Shown here: one piece after another, positions 11,926 through 30,700 of the stretch
Layout: each line of letters opens with the position of its first letter
Numbering within the stretch: position 1 is the first letter of the stretch
From: Sipunculus nudus
Lineage: Eukaryota > Annelida > Sipuncula > Golfingiida > Sipunculidae
Reading direction: 5' to 3'
DNA: 64,000 nucleotides
Assembly (NCBI GenBank): GCA_026874595.1
Contig: CM049308.1
Coordinates: 52,587,624 to 52,651,623 of the forward strand
Position numbers and translations under genes: made by a program
Notes under the pieces: generated by a model
Told to the model about the DNA's origin: nothing
Databases searched by the model: none
What the model saw: the letters and a program-made list of their open reading frames with translations, nothing else

Positions 11926-12477
11926 TAGTTTGGCTCAACACTAAAATTGTAGATGGCAAACTCATTTAAAGTAACAGCTCGGTAAAGACTCTGTCGGTAA
12001 CTGAGATAAAACCTTAAATCTTTGAAATTCACTAAAGCATATCTTATCATGGATTTGCCATTAACAACTAGGTAACTGTGGCTATCCTTAACCACATAAC
12101 TGAGGATAGCCTTAACCGTTTTCATCATGTATTTTAGATATTATTGCACAGTTTGGGTACCCCCCCCCCCCTCGCAGACCCACCATTTTGCGCTTATGCT
12201 CTCTCTCATTAAAAGTTGACTACTGGTACTAAACACCCCAAGCCATAATAGTTTGGCTCAACTCTAAAAATGTAGATGGCAAACTCATATAAAGTAACAG
12301 ATCGGTTAAGACACTGTCGGTAATTGAACTAAAACCCTAAATCTCTGTAATTCACCAAAGCATATCTTATCATGGATTTGCTGTTACCAACTATGTAGCT
12401 GTGGCTATCCTTAACCACATAACTGAGGTTAGCCATAACTGTTTTCATCATGTATTTTAGATATTATTGCACAGTTT
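11926..12477. repeat. Direct duplication, 229 bp, spacer 94 bp
   Basis: Bases 11926-12154 recur at 12249-12477 with scattered substitutions and equal length. Both start TAGTTTGGCTCAAC and end ATTATTGCACAGTTT. No coding signal is conserved between the copies. Confidence 0.85.
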
Positions 12478-12519
12478 AATGTCTAATAAGATGTAGTCAT
12501 AGAAGTTGTAGAATATCAT

Positions 12520-13315
12520 GCATATTTCATTATGATATAAAAGTATGCATATTTCATTATGTTATAAAAGTATGCATATTTCATTATGTTATAATAGTAT
12601 GCATATTTCATTATGTTATAATAGTATGCATATTTCATCATGTTATAAAAGTATGCATAGTTCATTATGTTATAAAAGTATGCATATTTCATTATGTTAT
12701 CATAGTATATGCATATTTCATTATGTTATAATAGTATATGCATATTTCATTATGTAATAAAAGTATGCATTTTTCATTATGTTATAAAAGTATGCATATT
12801 TCATTATGTTATAATAGTATATGCATATTTCATTATGTTATAAAAGTATGCATATTTCATTATGTTATAATAGTATATGCATATTTCATTATGTTATAAT
12901 AGTATGCATATTTCATTATGTTATAAAAGTATGCATATTTCATTATGTTATAATAGTATGCATATTTCATTATGTTATAAAAGTATGCATAGTTCATTAT
13001 GATATAAAAGTATGCATATTTCATTATGTTATAATAGTATATGCATATTTCATCATGTTAAAATAGTATGCATATTTCATTATGTTATAAAAGTATGCAT
13101 ATTTCATTATGTTATAAAAGTATGCATATTTCTTTATGTTATAATAGTATATGCATATTTCATTATGTTATAATAGTATGCATATTTCATTATGTTAAAA
13201 TAGTTTGCATATTTCATTGTGTTATAATAGTATGAATATTTCATTATGTTATAAAAGTATGCATATTTCATTATGTTATTATAGTATGCATATTTCATTA
13301 TGTTATTTCATTATT
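12520..13315. repeat. AT-rich minisatellite, 27-29 bp unit
   Basis: About 28 tandem copies of a unit containing TATGCATATTTCATTATG followed by TTATAAAAG or TTATAATAG. A 2-bp TA insertion makes the 29-bp variant. Open frames across it (repeated MHISLCYKS-like peptides) are by-products of the period. Confidence 0.95.
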
Positions 13316-13605
13316 TAATGATAATATGCATTTTTAAACTATGTTTCTTGTTACCTCTCTTCGTGTACCAGTCTGTATATTTTAGTCTAATTACCTGATC
13401 AGTTATCCTTATTTAACGCTTATAGAAAGAAGAATTAGGCACACAGTTTACTCTATAGTAGCTGCATGGTAATGCTTTATGGTAATATCTGTGACACAAT
13501 AATGAGATATATGAAACAAAAGATATATAAATTCATACAATAATATCGATTCAGTCAATCTGTGAGGTAAACTGGTTGATTTTTCATCGATTTGTAAAGT
13601 GTCTT

Positions 13606-13670
13606 AAAATTTCAGTCATTTTATAATTTGCCTGAGTGAATAAGGCAATTTATAAATTGACTGAAAATTT
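13606..13670. repeat. Imperfect hairpin
   Basis: Bases 13606-13633 pair with 13642-13670 with a few mismatches (AAAATTTCAGTCA against TGACTGAAAATTT). It lies about 250 bp before the first exon of the plus-strand 2H gene. Possibly a foldback element. Confidence 0.65.
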
Positions 13671-13921
13671 CAGGCAATTTACAAAATTTCTGATTTTACG
13701 CATGGACTGTAACATACATATATATTGAACTATTTGCCCAGCAGGCCAAGGCTGCCCCCCCCCCCCCCATCATGCACCGGCACACTCCCGGAAATCCTAG
13801 TTACGCATCCCTGTAGGCAATTCATGTCGTTCCGTTGGTCATGTAAAATGAATATACATGTGCATGTATTATATGTTATGTACAGTTATTTAAATAAAAA
13901 GAAGGAACCTTATGTTTTCAG

Positions 13922-19271
<5,350 letters not shown>

Positions 19272-19285
<14 letters not shown>

Positions 19286-19482
19286 GTGGTAAAACGCTCG
19301 GAGACGCTGTGGGAGTGGGTTGTAGGGGCCCGTGCAAAACCGGTGGTTTTCTCCGGTTTCCTCCACCCTTACCGACTATACCGAGCCATGGGAGCCATGA
19401 AGGGTGCCTCACATTCGTTTACATAACTAGTTGTACAATCCATGTAAAATAAATAAAGTTTATGTTACTTAAAAAAAAAGAA
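19272..19482 (+). mobile_element. tRNA-derived SINE giving the gene its 3' end
   Basis: The sequence CAGCTGAGTGG fits an RNA polymerase III A box. A GGTTTTCTCCGGTTTCCTCC body block and an AATAAATAAAG tail with an A-run follow. Such blocks are common in marine invertebrate SINEs. It abuts the coding end of the plus-strand 2H gene, supplying the stop codon and poly(A) signals. The exact left edge is uncertain. Confidence 0.6.
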
Positions 19483-20633
19483 TAGCTTTTTATCAACTTC
19501 AGCTAATTGTCAGCAACTGGTCCTATTCATCATTAAAGTTTCAGTGTCAGTCTTGTAGAGTAAAACCTCGAAATTGCGACTACCCACGAAACCTCGGTGA
19601 GGCTTCTCCTTTTCGAGGTGGTCGTCTATAAGTAAGGTTGGACAAGTACGTACAGAAGAGGTTCGTTTATCCGAAAACCGTTTATCCGAACGACGTTAAT
19701 CCGTAATTGAAAACTGAGAACTGAAAATTCGACAGATAATCCGAATTTCAAACAATAAAAAAATACGAAAATAGTGTATAAAAGATTGTTTAATTACACT
19801 AGGTCCCAGATCTCCTTCGTTTTAATCGCTGCCTTGTCCAGCAATATTCTCTCGAACAGCGCAAATAATTATGATAAGAACAATGAGAATTTAATAGGAT
19901 TGTGTATTCTACGTTAGTCTGATTCTTGGTCCTGATCAACCGCTACGTTGGGAGTGTGGCCTCGTGAAGCTGCAGTTACTGTTAGTCCATACGAAGAAAT
20001 ACTTCGTATATATTATATCTTTGTTGGACAGACAGGCATCCTAGGCTACAGATATGTAACATATATCGGCCATGTATTGACAATTGTTATTGTCATTTGC
20101 TACATGATTTTTCAAGGGTAAAGCTTAACTTTTCCGTCCTGAAATGCGTTTATATGTCACACTGATGTAATACACTTAACAAGAGTTAGGCGAGGTGTTC
20201 CGTCAAACAACCATTTATGCCAGATTTACTGTTATGTTTTAATACTTGTCTAGTGGTTAAGGCACATTGCTCATTGTGATATGTAGACAATAAGTTTGAG
20301 TTTTAATGAAGATTGCAATAAAAGAAATAATTTGAAGTGATAAAAAATAAATGTAAATAAAAAAATATTTTGTTTTGTACATACATTGTAAATATGCCAT
20401 TGGATATAGTTGTATTTTTTTTTAATATTCCAGAAAATTTAATGTTGCCTTTTCAACTATCTTCATATTTTTCTCGTCATATCACTTGCAAACAAATTTT
20501 GCATTGTTGAAAGTAAGAGTTGATTAAGGTCTGCTTATAACATATTATGTTCATGTTTTAAGGTGTATATTTCAAGACCAGAGTTTAAAACTCATATGTT
20601 ATTGATGCATGTATATTGAGGATTTGCTGTTGA

Positions 20634-21300
20634 ATCACAAACCCCACTTCCTGGATCACCAAAACCGCTCCCTCAATCACCAACCCCACTCCCTCGATCA
20701 CCAACAGGGCTCCCTCGATCACCAACAGCGCCCCTCGTTCAGGGAGTGGGGTTTGTGATCCAGGAAGTGGGGTTGGTGATCCAGGGAGCGGGGTTGGTGA
20801 TCATGAGAGTGGGGCAGGTGATCAAGGGAGTGGTGTTGGTGATCGAGGGAGCGCTGTTGGTGATCGAGGGAGTGGGGTTTGTGATTGAGGGAGCGGTTTT
20901 GGTGATCCAGGAAGTGGGGTTTGTGATCCAGGGAGTGGGGGTGGTGATCCAGGGAGTGGGGTTGGTTATCCAGGGAGTGGGGTTTGTGATCCAGGGATTG
21001 GGGTTGGTGATTCAGGGAGTGGTGTTGGTGATCCAGGGAGTGGGGTTGTGATGCAGGGAGTGGGATTGGTGATCAAGGGAGTGGGTAGGGTGATCCAGGC
21101 ATCGGGTTGGTGATCCAGAGAGTGAGGTTGGTGATACAGGAAGCAGGGTTGATGATCCAGGGAGTGTGTTTGGTGATTCCTGGAGAGGGTGGGGTTCATG
21201 ATCCAGGGAGTAGGGTCGATAATCCATTGAGCTGTGTTGGTGATCCCTGGAGGTCGTGTGGTTAGTGATCCAGAGAGTAAGGTTGGTGATTCAGGGTACA
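20634..21300. repeat. 21-bp minisatellite with an inverted first part
   Basis: About 27 copies of a 21-bp unit (GTGATCCAGGGAGTGGGGTTG and variants) run to 21300. Bases 20634-20735 hold the same units in the opposite orientation and match the reverse complement of about 20840-20930 better than a generic unit, so one block was inverted. Because 21 is a multiple of 3, frames stay open and encode VIQGVGL-like heptads; this is not evidence of a gene. Confidence 0.9.
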
Positions 21301-22526
21301 TTCAATGGCCTTATTTTACAAACTCGTGTAAAAGACCCAAACTATATACGGATATCCAGACAGGTATAACCAAATCCAATACCCTTAATACCCCAATTAC
21401 ATAGTGTCATATAATACATATATCATATGTCTATATTTTGTCTAACGATCCGCCATAAAATTAAGGGAAATTGACATGTTAGTGATCAACGAAAAGAAGT
21501 TACCACCCGCTGTATACATTTGATCTGCTTTGGTCATATGACATGGCACAGACCTGCACAGTCCCCCCCCCCCCCCCCCAGCTCTAATGCAGCTCTGAAC
21601 ATCCCCTACCACGTTCTCCCCTAGGCCAACTGCAACATAATATCAAGATACACCTGTTGTCAGGGGACAACTCTTAAAACCAATGTAGGATCTTTAAGTT
21701 TAGTTGAGTTACTCGTGAGTGCGATATTTCATGTAAGAAACACTTTTAGTATTGTAAGGGTTGAAAAGGACAAGAACATTTAAACACACACACATGTTTG
21801 GGATCATATTAACATCCTGGAATTGCACCAACACATACATCCCCTCATAGAAACACATGCACACACATTTGAAGAACCAAACCTCTTTGAGTATCTCACA
21901 GAGGCCCTTGATAACACCCTTACTGGGGCCACATATGATGATGGATGACACAAATGTAAATAACTAATAAAGACTAGCATGATTATCTATAATTATATAA
22001 GGAACATATAATTATGATGACTTCAAGATTGTTTGTTTGATAAGAAAACAAGGATTTTTTTTAATGTGTATTAAAAGCAAATGCGTATTATGGACATCCA
22101 AAGTCACTAACGGTCATGCCTGAGTAACAATATTAATTGTACATTACTTCCAATATTCATTTAATATAACAAGAAACACATATTGAAAATAATTTCAAAT
22201 TTATTAAATTAACAAGCATCAATAACAAGTGGCAATTAAAATCTTGACTTTAAATTATATCCTGGTAAATATATACAAATGGTAAATATGTACAAAAATG
22301 TAAGTGCACTTGAAATAACTCGTACATTCAACAATGTATACACCAATAATGTACATGGAAAAATAAACAATAAAATGATTTAACAAGTGTAAATGCAATG
22401 TGAGTTAAAACAAAGAAAGGTACACTTTAGAAGACAGACGTTCAAATTATCATGAAAGAATAAATACAAAGACCGTATTCATAATACTTAAATTAACACA
22501 AGTACTACAGATGAGTTCTTACACAT

Positions 22527-22615
22527 TACAGTAGAACCTCAAATGTCCAAATGATTTTGGCGAAAAATTTTTTCAGATATTTGAGGTTACAGATATGCGA
22601 GGTAAACCATTTTTT
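22527..22615. mobile_element. Possible pogo/Tigger-type terminal repeat
   Basis: CAGTAGAACCTCAAATGTCC resembles the CAGTNGAACCTC start of pogo-type terminal inverted repeats. No second end was found nearby, so this is a relic at best. A related AACCTCG block occurs near 19565. Confidence 0.3.
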
Positions 22616-22849
22616 GTCAAAGTATACTATTACTAAAGAGCACTTGAGCATAACACGATGCCAATATGGTAGCTCAACCTGCCAGTAACATTATCTCATC
22701 AGAACACTTTATATATAATAGTGTAAACAAGAAATCAACAATTATTATGTAGTAATGGTTACCAATTAAAGGCTGTAATGTTAAAATCACTCTGTTACTC
22801 TCTACGGGAAGAGAAGCATCAGACATTATAAGTAACCACTATGTAGGCC

Positions 22850-23120
22850 AAAAAAAAGGTAGACTTCTCAGGCACTTTTTTTCAGAAATCATTGCGTGCG
22901 GGCAATTTTTTTTACCTTCTGTTATGTTTCGATAAAAATGTCATACGATCAGGGAAAAGTATCGTTATAAACAGAATTGTTTGCTAAAAATGTAAAAATA
23001 TTACATAACAAAGGAAATCTCATCAAAATTGTGTTATCTTCTTGAAAGAAATGTCAGAGTGGCTGGAGCTCAAAATTGGTAAGTTTCTATTGAAAATCAA
23101 AATAAAAATGTTTGATGCTT
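22850..23120. repeat. Dispersed repeat family C, copy 1
   Basis: About 270 bp are shared with 48283-48565 in the same orientation, including the common block GCTGGAGCTCAAAATTGGTA and AAGTTTCTATTGAAAAT. No coding content is seen. Confidence 0.8.
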
Positions 23121-23467
23121 TTGTACACAATTTGAAATAAGCTGGCACCAGGCATGATCAGGGCACAAAATTAATATACCATGCACACCACCTGGTGGCT
23201 GTGCCATGCAACTTCACACATCAAGATTTTTCAAGCCTTCAACTGGGGTTTTATTTGTGTCCTCTTTTACCCATGGATATTTCCTCTGTGTGTTTGGAAG
23301 TTGTCATACATGCATAATACTGTACCTCTTATCACGCTGTTTTGTTGTGGTAAACACACAACTGTACTCACACACAGAACCATAACATTCAAAACAGGAG
23401 AATCAGAGAAAATAAGTCTGTGTGCCAGGATAATGTTGACAGGAAATGTTGTATTCAGCCAAAATGA

Positions 23468-25598
23468 AACAAGGCCTACAGGCCTCATGCGAACCTGTGC
23501 ACAGTTTGGGAGTGTGAATGGAGGTTTATTTTTAAAATTTAATATTGATCCTTTTAAGTCCTGCATATCTACTTTTGTCATTATGATTTCAGCAAAATGG
23601 ACATTTCGGACCTGCAAGTTTCAGACTAGGAAATTTTAAAACTAGAATATGGGTAGTCGACAAGCGACTATTTGTATCCGCAGAAATCAAGAGTGGGACG
23701 GGTGAAGTGAGGCATGGATTAAGTGGCAAGGGGAATAGAGTGAGGTGTGTTGTATGTTAGCATGGATGTCTGCAGCTTAAACATGAATGTAGGTGGTGCG
23801 ACCTGTCATAAAATCGAAAAAATTGTCCAGGATGTATAAACCTGCAAAATTTCAGGTGGATAAGTCAAACTACTGCTGAGATAGGAGTGATTTTATCCAA
23901 AGGCAGATGAACTGATGGACGCTGTGCATAAATGGTTGCAGGTGGCGCCACCAGTTTTGCCCATGATGAAGAGCAATGTGAGATCTATACACATGCAAAA
24001 TTTTAGCCCAATCGGTTAAACTGTTCCCGAGATATGAGCGTGGATGTCTGCAGAGTAAACGTGAATGTAGGTGGCGCCACCTGTCATAAAATCAAGAGAG
24101 CTGTCCAGGATGTATAAACCTGCAAAATTTCAGGTGGATAAGTCAAACCACTGCTGCGATATGAGTGATTTTATCCAAAGGCAGATGAACAGATGGACGC
24201 TGTGCATAAATGGTTGCAGGTGGCGCAACCAGTTCTAGTGTATGTTATAAAGCTATCAAAGGGCTACATTAGTGCAAATTTTTTTAGCCTGATCGGTCAA
24301 ACAGTTCCCGAGATATGCGGGTTTATGTGTGGAAACAGACACACAAATGGACGCTGGGCAGCAAGGAAAGGTCAGAGTTCAACAAAAAATGAGGGTGCAG
24401 CAGTTCACATGTGACCTGATGATAAACCCGATTCGCTTAAAATGCAAACCAAGTTTTTTCAAACAGTTGAAAGATATAGTTCCAATAATCTGGGAATTCT
24501 TCATCTAAACATTGTGTCCAGATGTCTAGACGCTGTGTCTAGACGTCTAGACACATTGTCTAGACACCCCCCCCCCAGAGCCAGGTCAGTTGCAGTGGTG
24601 ATGTCTGGACCCCACCTGTTTGTACTGATGAAACTCATTGTCAAATCTGTTTTCAAATACAGAAAGCCTTTTTCAATTGACTACAATGCTTTTTTAAAAT
24701 GCAAACCAAGTTTTTTCAAACAGTTGAAAGATATAGTTCCAATAATCTGGGAATTCTTCATCTAAACATTGTGTCCAGACGTCTAGACACATTGTCTAGA
24801 CACCCCCCAGAGCCAGGTCAGTTGCAGTGGTGATGTCTGGACCCCACCTGTTTGTACTGAGTGACCCCTTGGCTGCTGAAACTCATCTTATTGTCAAATC
24901 TGTTTTCAAATACAGAAAGCCTTTTTCAATTGGCTACAATGCTTTTTTAAAACTGTATTTACCCAATCTATTCTTATAAAACTGGCAGAACCCTACTATA
25001 GAATAATTCTTGTAAAGTTTAAACCAATCAGCTTAACAGTTTCATCATAAATCTGTGTATAAGCTAAAAGTTTAAAATAACATTTTCGCTTGTAAAAAAC
25101 ACATCAATGTAGGTGGCGCCACCAATACCTCAAAATCAGATATGACATATGTGACAAAATTGGTATAAAATTTGGTGATTATAGCTATAGCCATTTCTGA
25201 GATTTTAATTTTAGTGTGCTTTTTTGGACAGATGACTAAGTTCAACCTCCTGTAACTCAGCAAAAAATCTCCGAACTGGAACCATTCGAACAAACTTGAG
25301 AGAGATTATTCCAGGGATCATTTCTGTAAAATATTGGACAATTTGGCTGGACAGTTTCAGAGAAGAAGATTTTTAAAGCTTTTTTAGCTTTTTCCCTATA
25401 AAATCTTAGAAAATGCAGTAAGAAAAAAAATAAACAAAATCTGATATAGTTTTTTGGATGACTGATTATTTGCAAAAAGTTTGGTGATGCTAGCTCCTGC
25501 CATTTTAGAGATAGATATGGTTAACGTACAGACGACGCACGACACACGACAAACTACGGACGACGACGCACCATTGCGTAAGCTCACATGTTCGCTAA
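23468..25598 (-). repeat. Dispersed repeat family A, copy 2 (2.1 kb)
   Basis: It starts AACAAGGCCTACAGGCCTCA and ends GTTCGCTAA, the two family A ends, in orientation opposite to copy 1. It contains GGTGGCGCCACC palindromes at 23941, 24070 and 25112 inside units of about 285 bp, plus a local duplication at 24436-24947. It lacks much of the 180-bp array seen in copies 1 and 3. Confidence 0.75.
24436..24947. repeat. Tandem duplication, ~257 bp period
   Basis: A block with AATGCAAACCAAGTTTTTTC, several TGTCTAGACG motifs and GAGCCAGGTCAGTTGCAGTG occurs twice in a row, with small indels. Confidence 0.85.
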
Positions 25599-26636
25599 AA
25601 ATAGTGTGAGATCCTACACACATAATGGCAAATGTTCATGTACATTTAAGTAACCACTGAATAAGGAGTGTACAAATGCATGTGGTAAAGGCAGCTGCAT
25701 GAATACAGGCAAGACTCTTTGTATTAAAATTTTGTTAGGGTCAACACCTTGTGGAAATTCCTGAAATGATCCCATAAACATCTATGCAAAGCAAAATCTG
25801 AGATGTGCTGTCAAGTGCTCAGATTTTTTTGGCATTAGTTTTGAAATTCCAGGGCAAATATGACTGTATGAAACATTTTTTCAAATATGACTGGAGCACT
25901 TCAAAAATTATCTTTTCAAGAAAGTATAATCAGGTAGACAATGCGCAATGATGATATTGACATCACATGACAAAATTAAACCATAACTTATGGCTCCTTC
26001 TTGCAGATGGAAGAATTAATATATCCTGCCACTTCACAAGGAATCAAATCAACAATAAACAAACTAACCAACTCCTAAATTACTTACAAACTCCAGACTC
26101 CAACCTTTTCATCAAAGGTCATTGAATATGAATTATTTCATACCTACTAATATGATTAATTTCATACATATGTCCATACCACGATGACTTCAAGAGAATG
26201 ATCCATTTAAAGCCGCAGTGTATCAGGGAAAATTTAAAGGATTTGGGGCACTAGTTTTATTTAAACCACGGCTTCAGATGGAGAATATACAGTAGTCCTA
26301 AACACAGGATTCATCTCCTTCAGCTTTGAAGGCATAACCTGTAAACCCACTTCACAATAACATCAAACTACAATTTGATGTTATATATTTTTACCAACAG
26401 CAAAAAACAAATACTTCTAATTATAGATGGGAATAATTGTCTGCTTATGTACATACATTTTATCTTCTTATAACCCTAGGGAAGACTAGCATTCATTCAG
26501 AATTCAACATGACACATACACATTACTCCATAAAATAAATATACATTAAAAAAAAATAGTTTAATTTCTTTGAGATATTACTATAGTCTCCATTTTCATT
26601 ACAGTTTATGTAATTCTTGTCATAATATTGTACACA

Positions 26637-27052
26637 TAAACCACTGATGTACTGGAGTCCACAAAATCTGAATCAGAGTGCAAGACTGAGTCCAGACCAC
26701 TCAAGTCCCACTCCTCAAGGTTCAAGTGCTAGTCAAAGTCAACCTTTTACGAGTCAGAGTCACCTGAAAGCCGAGAACAAGTCTGAGTCCAAATCGGTAG
26801 ATTATATACGCATTTTACTTGAATGCTTATTTACCTTAGTTCCCAATGCTGAACTGTTTTATAAATACAGTATTATTTGTATGCATAATATTCAATTGGT
26901 AGTTCATGCAAGGATACAAGTTTTTCTAATATGGGACAGACTGGACTCATTATGGAATCAGTCTTAATTCTTCAGTCCTTACCGTAGAGCCTGAGTCTTA
27001 GTCACTAAAAAAATAGACTTGAGTCTGGACTGGAGTCCTACATCACTGTCAT
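26637..27052. mobile_element. Possible hAT-like small inverted-repeat element
   Basis: Both ends carry TGATGTA next to GGAGTCC or GGACTCC in opposite orientation, and the interior is rich in GAGTC motifs. This resembles non-autonomous hAT-type elements. No target duplication could be established. Confidence 0.4.
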
Positions 27053-27587
27053 TAACCATGATTATATCATACACTTACTGTTTTACTTCTATAAATATAT
27101 AAGCAAAATGCGTGAAATCAAAAGAAAAATATATAACATGGCAGTAAATATGACATGGTTGTAGGACGGAACCTTCAGCAATGCATTTATACGAACATTT
27201 TGAACATGGCAGCAACAGTTGCCAATACAAGGCCCATACATTCTAATGCTATATCTCTCTTGGTTGTCCATCTTTAAACAAATATACAACACGAGAAGCA
27301 TCAGACATGCATGATTAAGTAGTAAAGCAGCTTAACTAGCACCATTTCAGTCTGACATTAGAGAGTCTGTGACCATTGCATTACATTCCCCCATCTGTTT
27401 TACATCACGACTCTAGTTTGGCTTACTAGCCCGATATGAATGCCTACTGAGTTGTGTATTCATGGCTACAAACAATGCTGACAAATGTTTCTTGTAATTA
27501 ATTGAAGCATATTTAAGCATGCTTACTTAAGTATATAATCCATTATTCTTAAAAGAAATGCTGAAATTCAGGATTATAATCCTGTTT

Positions 27588-27769
27588 TCAGCTTCCTTTG
27601 GGGTCATTTTTCTTCTCTTTGCTTTCCTGTGTGTTAGGTTGACCTTTGACCTCCATATCATAACTACCTTTATAAAAATTCCACTTGATCTCCTTAACAA
27701 ACTCAGCAATGGCCACCAAATCATCAGTCTGTCCTTTCCTTGATTCCAACTTCTTTTCCATAAATTCAC
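27588..27769 (-). CDS. Terminal exon G, AKAP7-like gene
   Basis: Acceptor ATATTTCAG; stop TGA at 27588-27590. It encodes a charged tail including DDLVAIAEFVKEIKWNFYK, a possible amphipathic helix. The plus-strand paralogue has no counterpart. Confidence 0.75.
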
Positions 27770-30700
27770 CTGAAATATCATATTATATATCAACCTCAAA
27801 TTCAGGCTAACCATCAATTTTCTTTCTCTCAACTGCAGATATAATTGCAGTATAGCAAAACTTAAACTGATATGAATTCATATGCAATAAAGCAAGACAA
27901 TACTCAGCAAATTTACATGCAAACACACAAAAATACAAGGGCTTTTAAACATTGCAAGTGAGATGGAACATGTGTAATTTACAGCTGTAATTTAAATAAA
28001 TATCTTAAGTCTTTAATATCAAAAATTTAAATTAGAGTTATATAAAACCTTAGAGGAAAAAAATATTGCTCATTACCACTCAATCAGCTACAAGGGAATT
28101 TTAAGCAAAGAGGAGTTGCTCTAACAAGCAATTTTTTTAAAGTAGGTGTTACAAACAACAGGTCTTTCGGGCCTGTTCATTTGTGTAGCTTTACTAAGCT
28201 CCCCAGGAGCATGCAGCCAAGCAGCCACACACAGCGCTTTAAGGTTTTTACATTCCACATGCCTGCTGCCCATGACCAGTGCCCATTCACTCCTGGGTGG
28301 AGAGAGTGCACCCTTGTGGTTAAAACTTTGGCCAGGAGTCTTAGCACAGATGGCAGTCAGATCAGGATGCTAACCCTCAGGGGTCCAGCTCTCTAACCTT
28401 TACTCCACCACATAGATTAAGGTATTGAAAGTAAATAAATAAAGACGATTTTCATAGTTACAGCAACAAGGATAAATACCACACACTTGCATCTAAAACA
28501 CAAATATTGGTATTAATATTGTTTCTGCCTATAAAACTACACAAGGATAAAATTACCCATTTCAAAGAAGCAGGCAGGCCTCTGTATGTCTTACACACTG
28601 GCTTAGTCACACTGAGGCCAAAACCCAAGCCTTCATAGTCTACACAAAAGGTAGCCCCAAAACACAAATCAGTAGGCATTTCACTAATAGTGTGTACTTA
28701 CTTAAATGTAAGTCATACTTAGTTTCTAATAGTGAGTACTTACTTACATATAAGTCATACTTACTTAAGGCGACCTCATGTAGTATGGGGTAGTAACCAG
28801 AGGCAGACCTGGCCATGGCACAAAGCTGGAGGCTCTCTACGCACTGTGTGCCGAAGTTAGTGTCCATATGATCCTGATAGAGGTCACTACTGATCTTCTT
28901 TATACCTGTCAATATACATATGTTTCAACTGGATGTAATTTTTATACATGAGAGCATGTTAGACAATGAAAATTACTGCTATAATAACTACCAGTACAAC
29001 TATGCTTTCAGGTTATAACTGCTGTGGTGAACCTACATCAAAGACATGAAGTTAATTTTTTTTAACCATGATAATTATATTCTTGTAATGGTCAAATATT
29101 GCCTTAAATGTTGTGACTACTTTTGTAGGATATGTTTTATATTTAGGGGCAAATAGAAGATTTTTTTAGGGGTGGGGGGTGGGCTCATGGGGTAGGGGAG
29201 GGGGGCGCCTATAAAGAGACCATGAAGCAGCATAGAGTGGGGATATGGCAGGGGGATATTCCCCTCCAATGATGTACACATTTGTAGAAAATTTAGGTTG
29301 TATTAGTGCAATCTTGGGAAGTATAGATGCACTTTTGGTATTAAGCCTGTATCATTTTATTCTTTATCATTCTTTTGGAAAAAAAACTCTGTACAAACTT
29401 GCAACCACCCCCCCCCCCCCCCAACCCAATCTGCCCCTGTTTATAAATAAAAGCCAGTCAATGACTGTTGGTCACATGGTGCAAATGGCCTGTATTGGTG
29501 CTGTACCTATGTGGGAACTCCAATTTTACCCTGATGAACAGTCTGATGGATTATAACATACCTTTCTTCCACAGACCCCGGGCCCTTGACAGTTTCATGA
29601 CCGTCAGATGTGGTTTGAATCCAGATTTATCATATGGAACTACATCCTCCTCTGCCATACACTTCTGTACCATTTCTGAAATTAATTTCAAATCAATGCA
29701 AACTACATGCAAATGGCTGCTACTTCAACAACAAGTGTAATAAGTGCTTAATGTCAGATATTCACCAACTTTTTTTCAGTAGAATTAAAGTGATTCCTTT
29801 GAGTAATTATTATTCTCTATCATCTGTTATTATTTTACAAGTAAATAAATCATGAACCAGTGTTATATTAATTTATATTATTATTAACTTATTTATTTGT
29901 TTTATTGTGTTTCCCAATTTGTCATAGAATATATGTTACCTAAACCTCATTTCCAGTTCACAAGGATATTTCACTTTTGGCTGTACATGATGTCTTTGAG
30001 CAAAGTAGAAGCCACCCCATTAACTCAGCATTATGAAGATCATCTGAGATAATATAGCTTTCCTGGTTTCTGAATCAGTACAGAAGCATCATACATGACA
30101 TTAAATCCAGCTATTCACGTACATCTATGTTGATAAACATATAACCTAAGGTGGTTGGTTACATAAGTGTAGAGGCTGAAAGGCAACTTTTTTTTGCAAT
30201 ACCCTCGTTCAACTGACATCAAGATGTCTTTGCTGAATGTGTTTGGATTATTTTGGTGGGCCCATGTTATATATAAACATGTGGATATAAACAAAACATA
30301 CAGTCTCTGTGTGGTGGGATCAGCATTTACTGGGCTATATTTTATACGAGGTTCAAGGGATTCTCTTTGGTTAATATACATCAGATATAGGGATAGGACC
30401 CTTAAAACCAGAAAAAATTTAATGGTTTCCTGCATCTGTGGAAATGAAAATTTCATAATTTTGTCCCTTGTGGAACTGGCTGCAGTTACATAATATTAAT
30501 TAGGTATGCCTTGTATTATTATTCTGGATGTATAACAGGCATATCACTTCTCAATCTTATTCTATTGATTATTAGACAATGTGTGAACAATTTTTTGTAT
30601 AAAGATGAACAATCATGCATAACAAGTGACCCATGGGTCATGACGCTCAGCTGCCAAGCATGACCTGCGACATCATGGGCTGAGATTCACAAATTCCAGT

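Larger units (their letters stand above)
11203..13921. other. Non-coding stretch with repeats, no gene seen
   Basis: Apart from the duplications and minisatellite listed separately, I see only AT-rich DNA with a C-rich run near 12160 and another near 13757. The exon expected upstream of 13922 by analogy with the paralogue (the one carrying the first HxT motif) was searched for and not found here. Confidence 0.6.
19286..27587. other. Intergenic region between the two AKAP7-like genes
   Basis: No gene is supported. It holds an inverted minisatellite, a pogo-like inverted-repeat end, family C and family A repeats and a hAT-like small element, each listed separately. The two AKAP7-like genes point toward each other across it. 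Confidence 0.6.

Noticed and set aside
12545-13066. Open frames with repeated MHISLCYKS-like peptides
   Set aside because: The 27-bp minisatellite period is a multiple of three, so a frame stays open by arithmetic; no start context, splice sites or family.
12520-13315. CRISPR-like array
   Set aside because: Units are contiguous with no unique spacers, and the genome is eukaryotic.
19555-19640. Complete Tigger/pogo element near AACCTCG block
   Set aside because: No matching second terminal repeat, no transposase frame and no TA duplication found.
20746-21301. Frames encoding VIQGVGL heptads and a Pro/His-rich reverse frame
   Set aside because: A 21-bp tandem repeat gives open frames on both strands; no other coding evidence.
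23181-23639. 152-codon plus-strand ORF with 116-codon reverse partner
   Set aside because: It overlaps the start of a dispersed repeat, has no recognisable domain and its composition fits non-coding AT-rich DNA.
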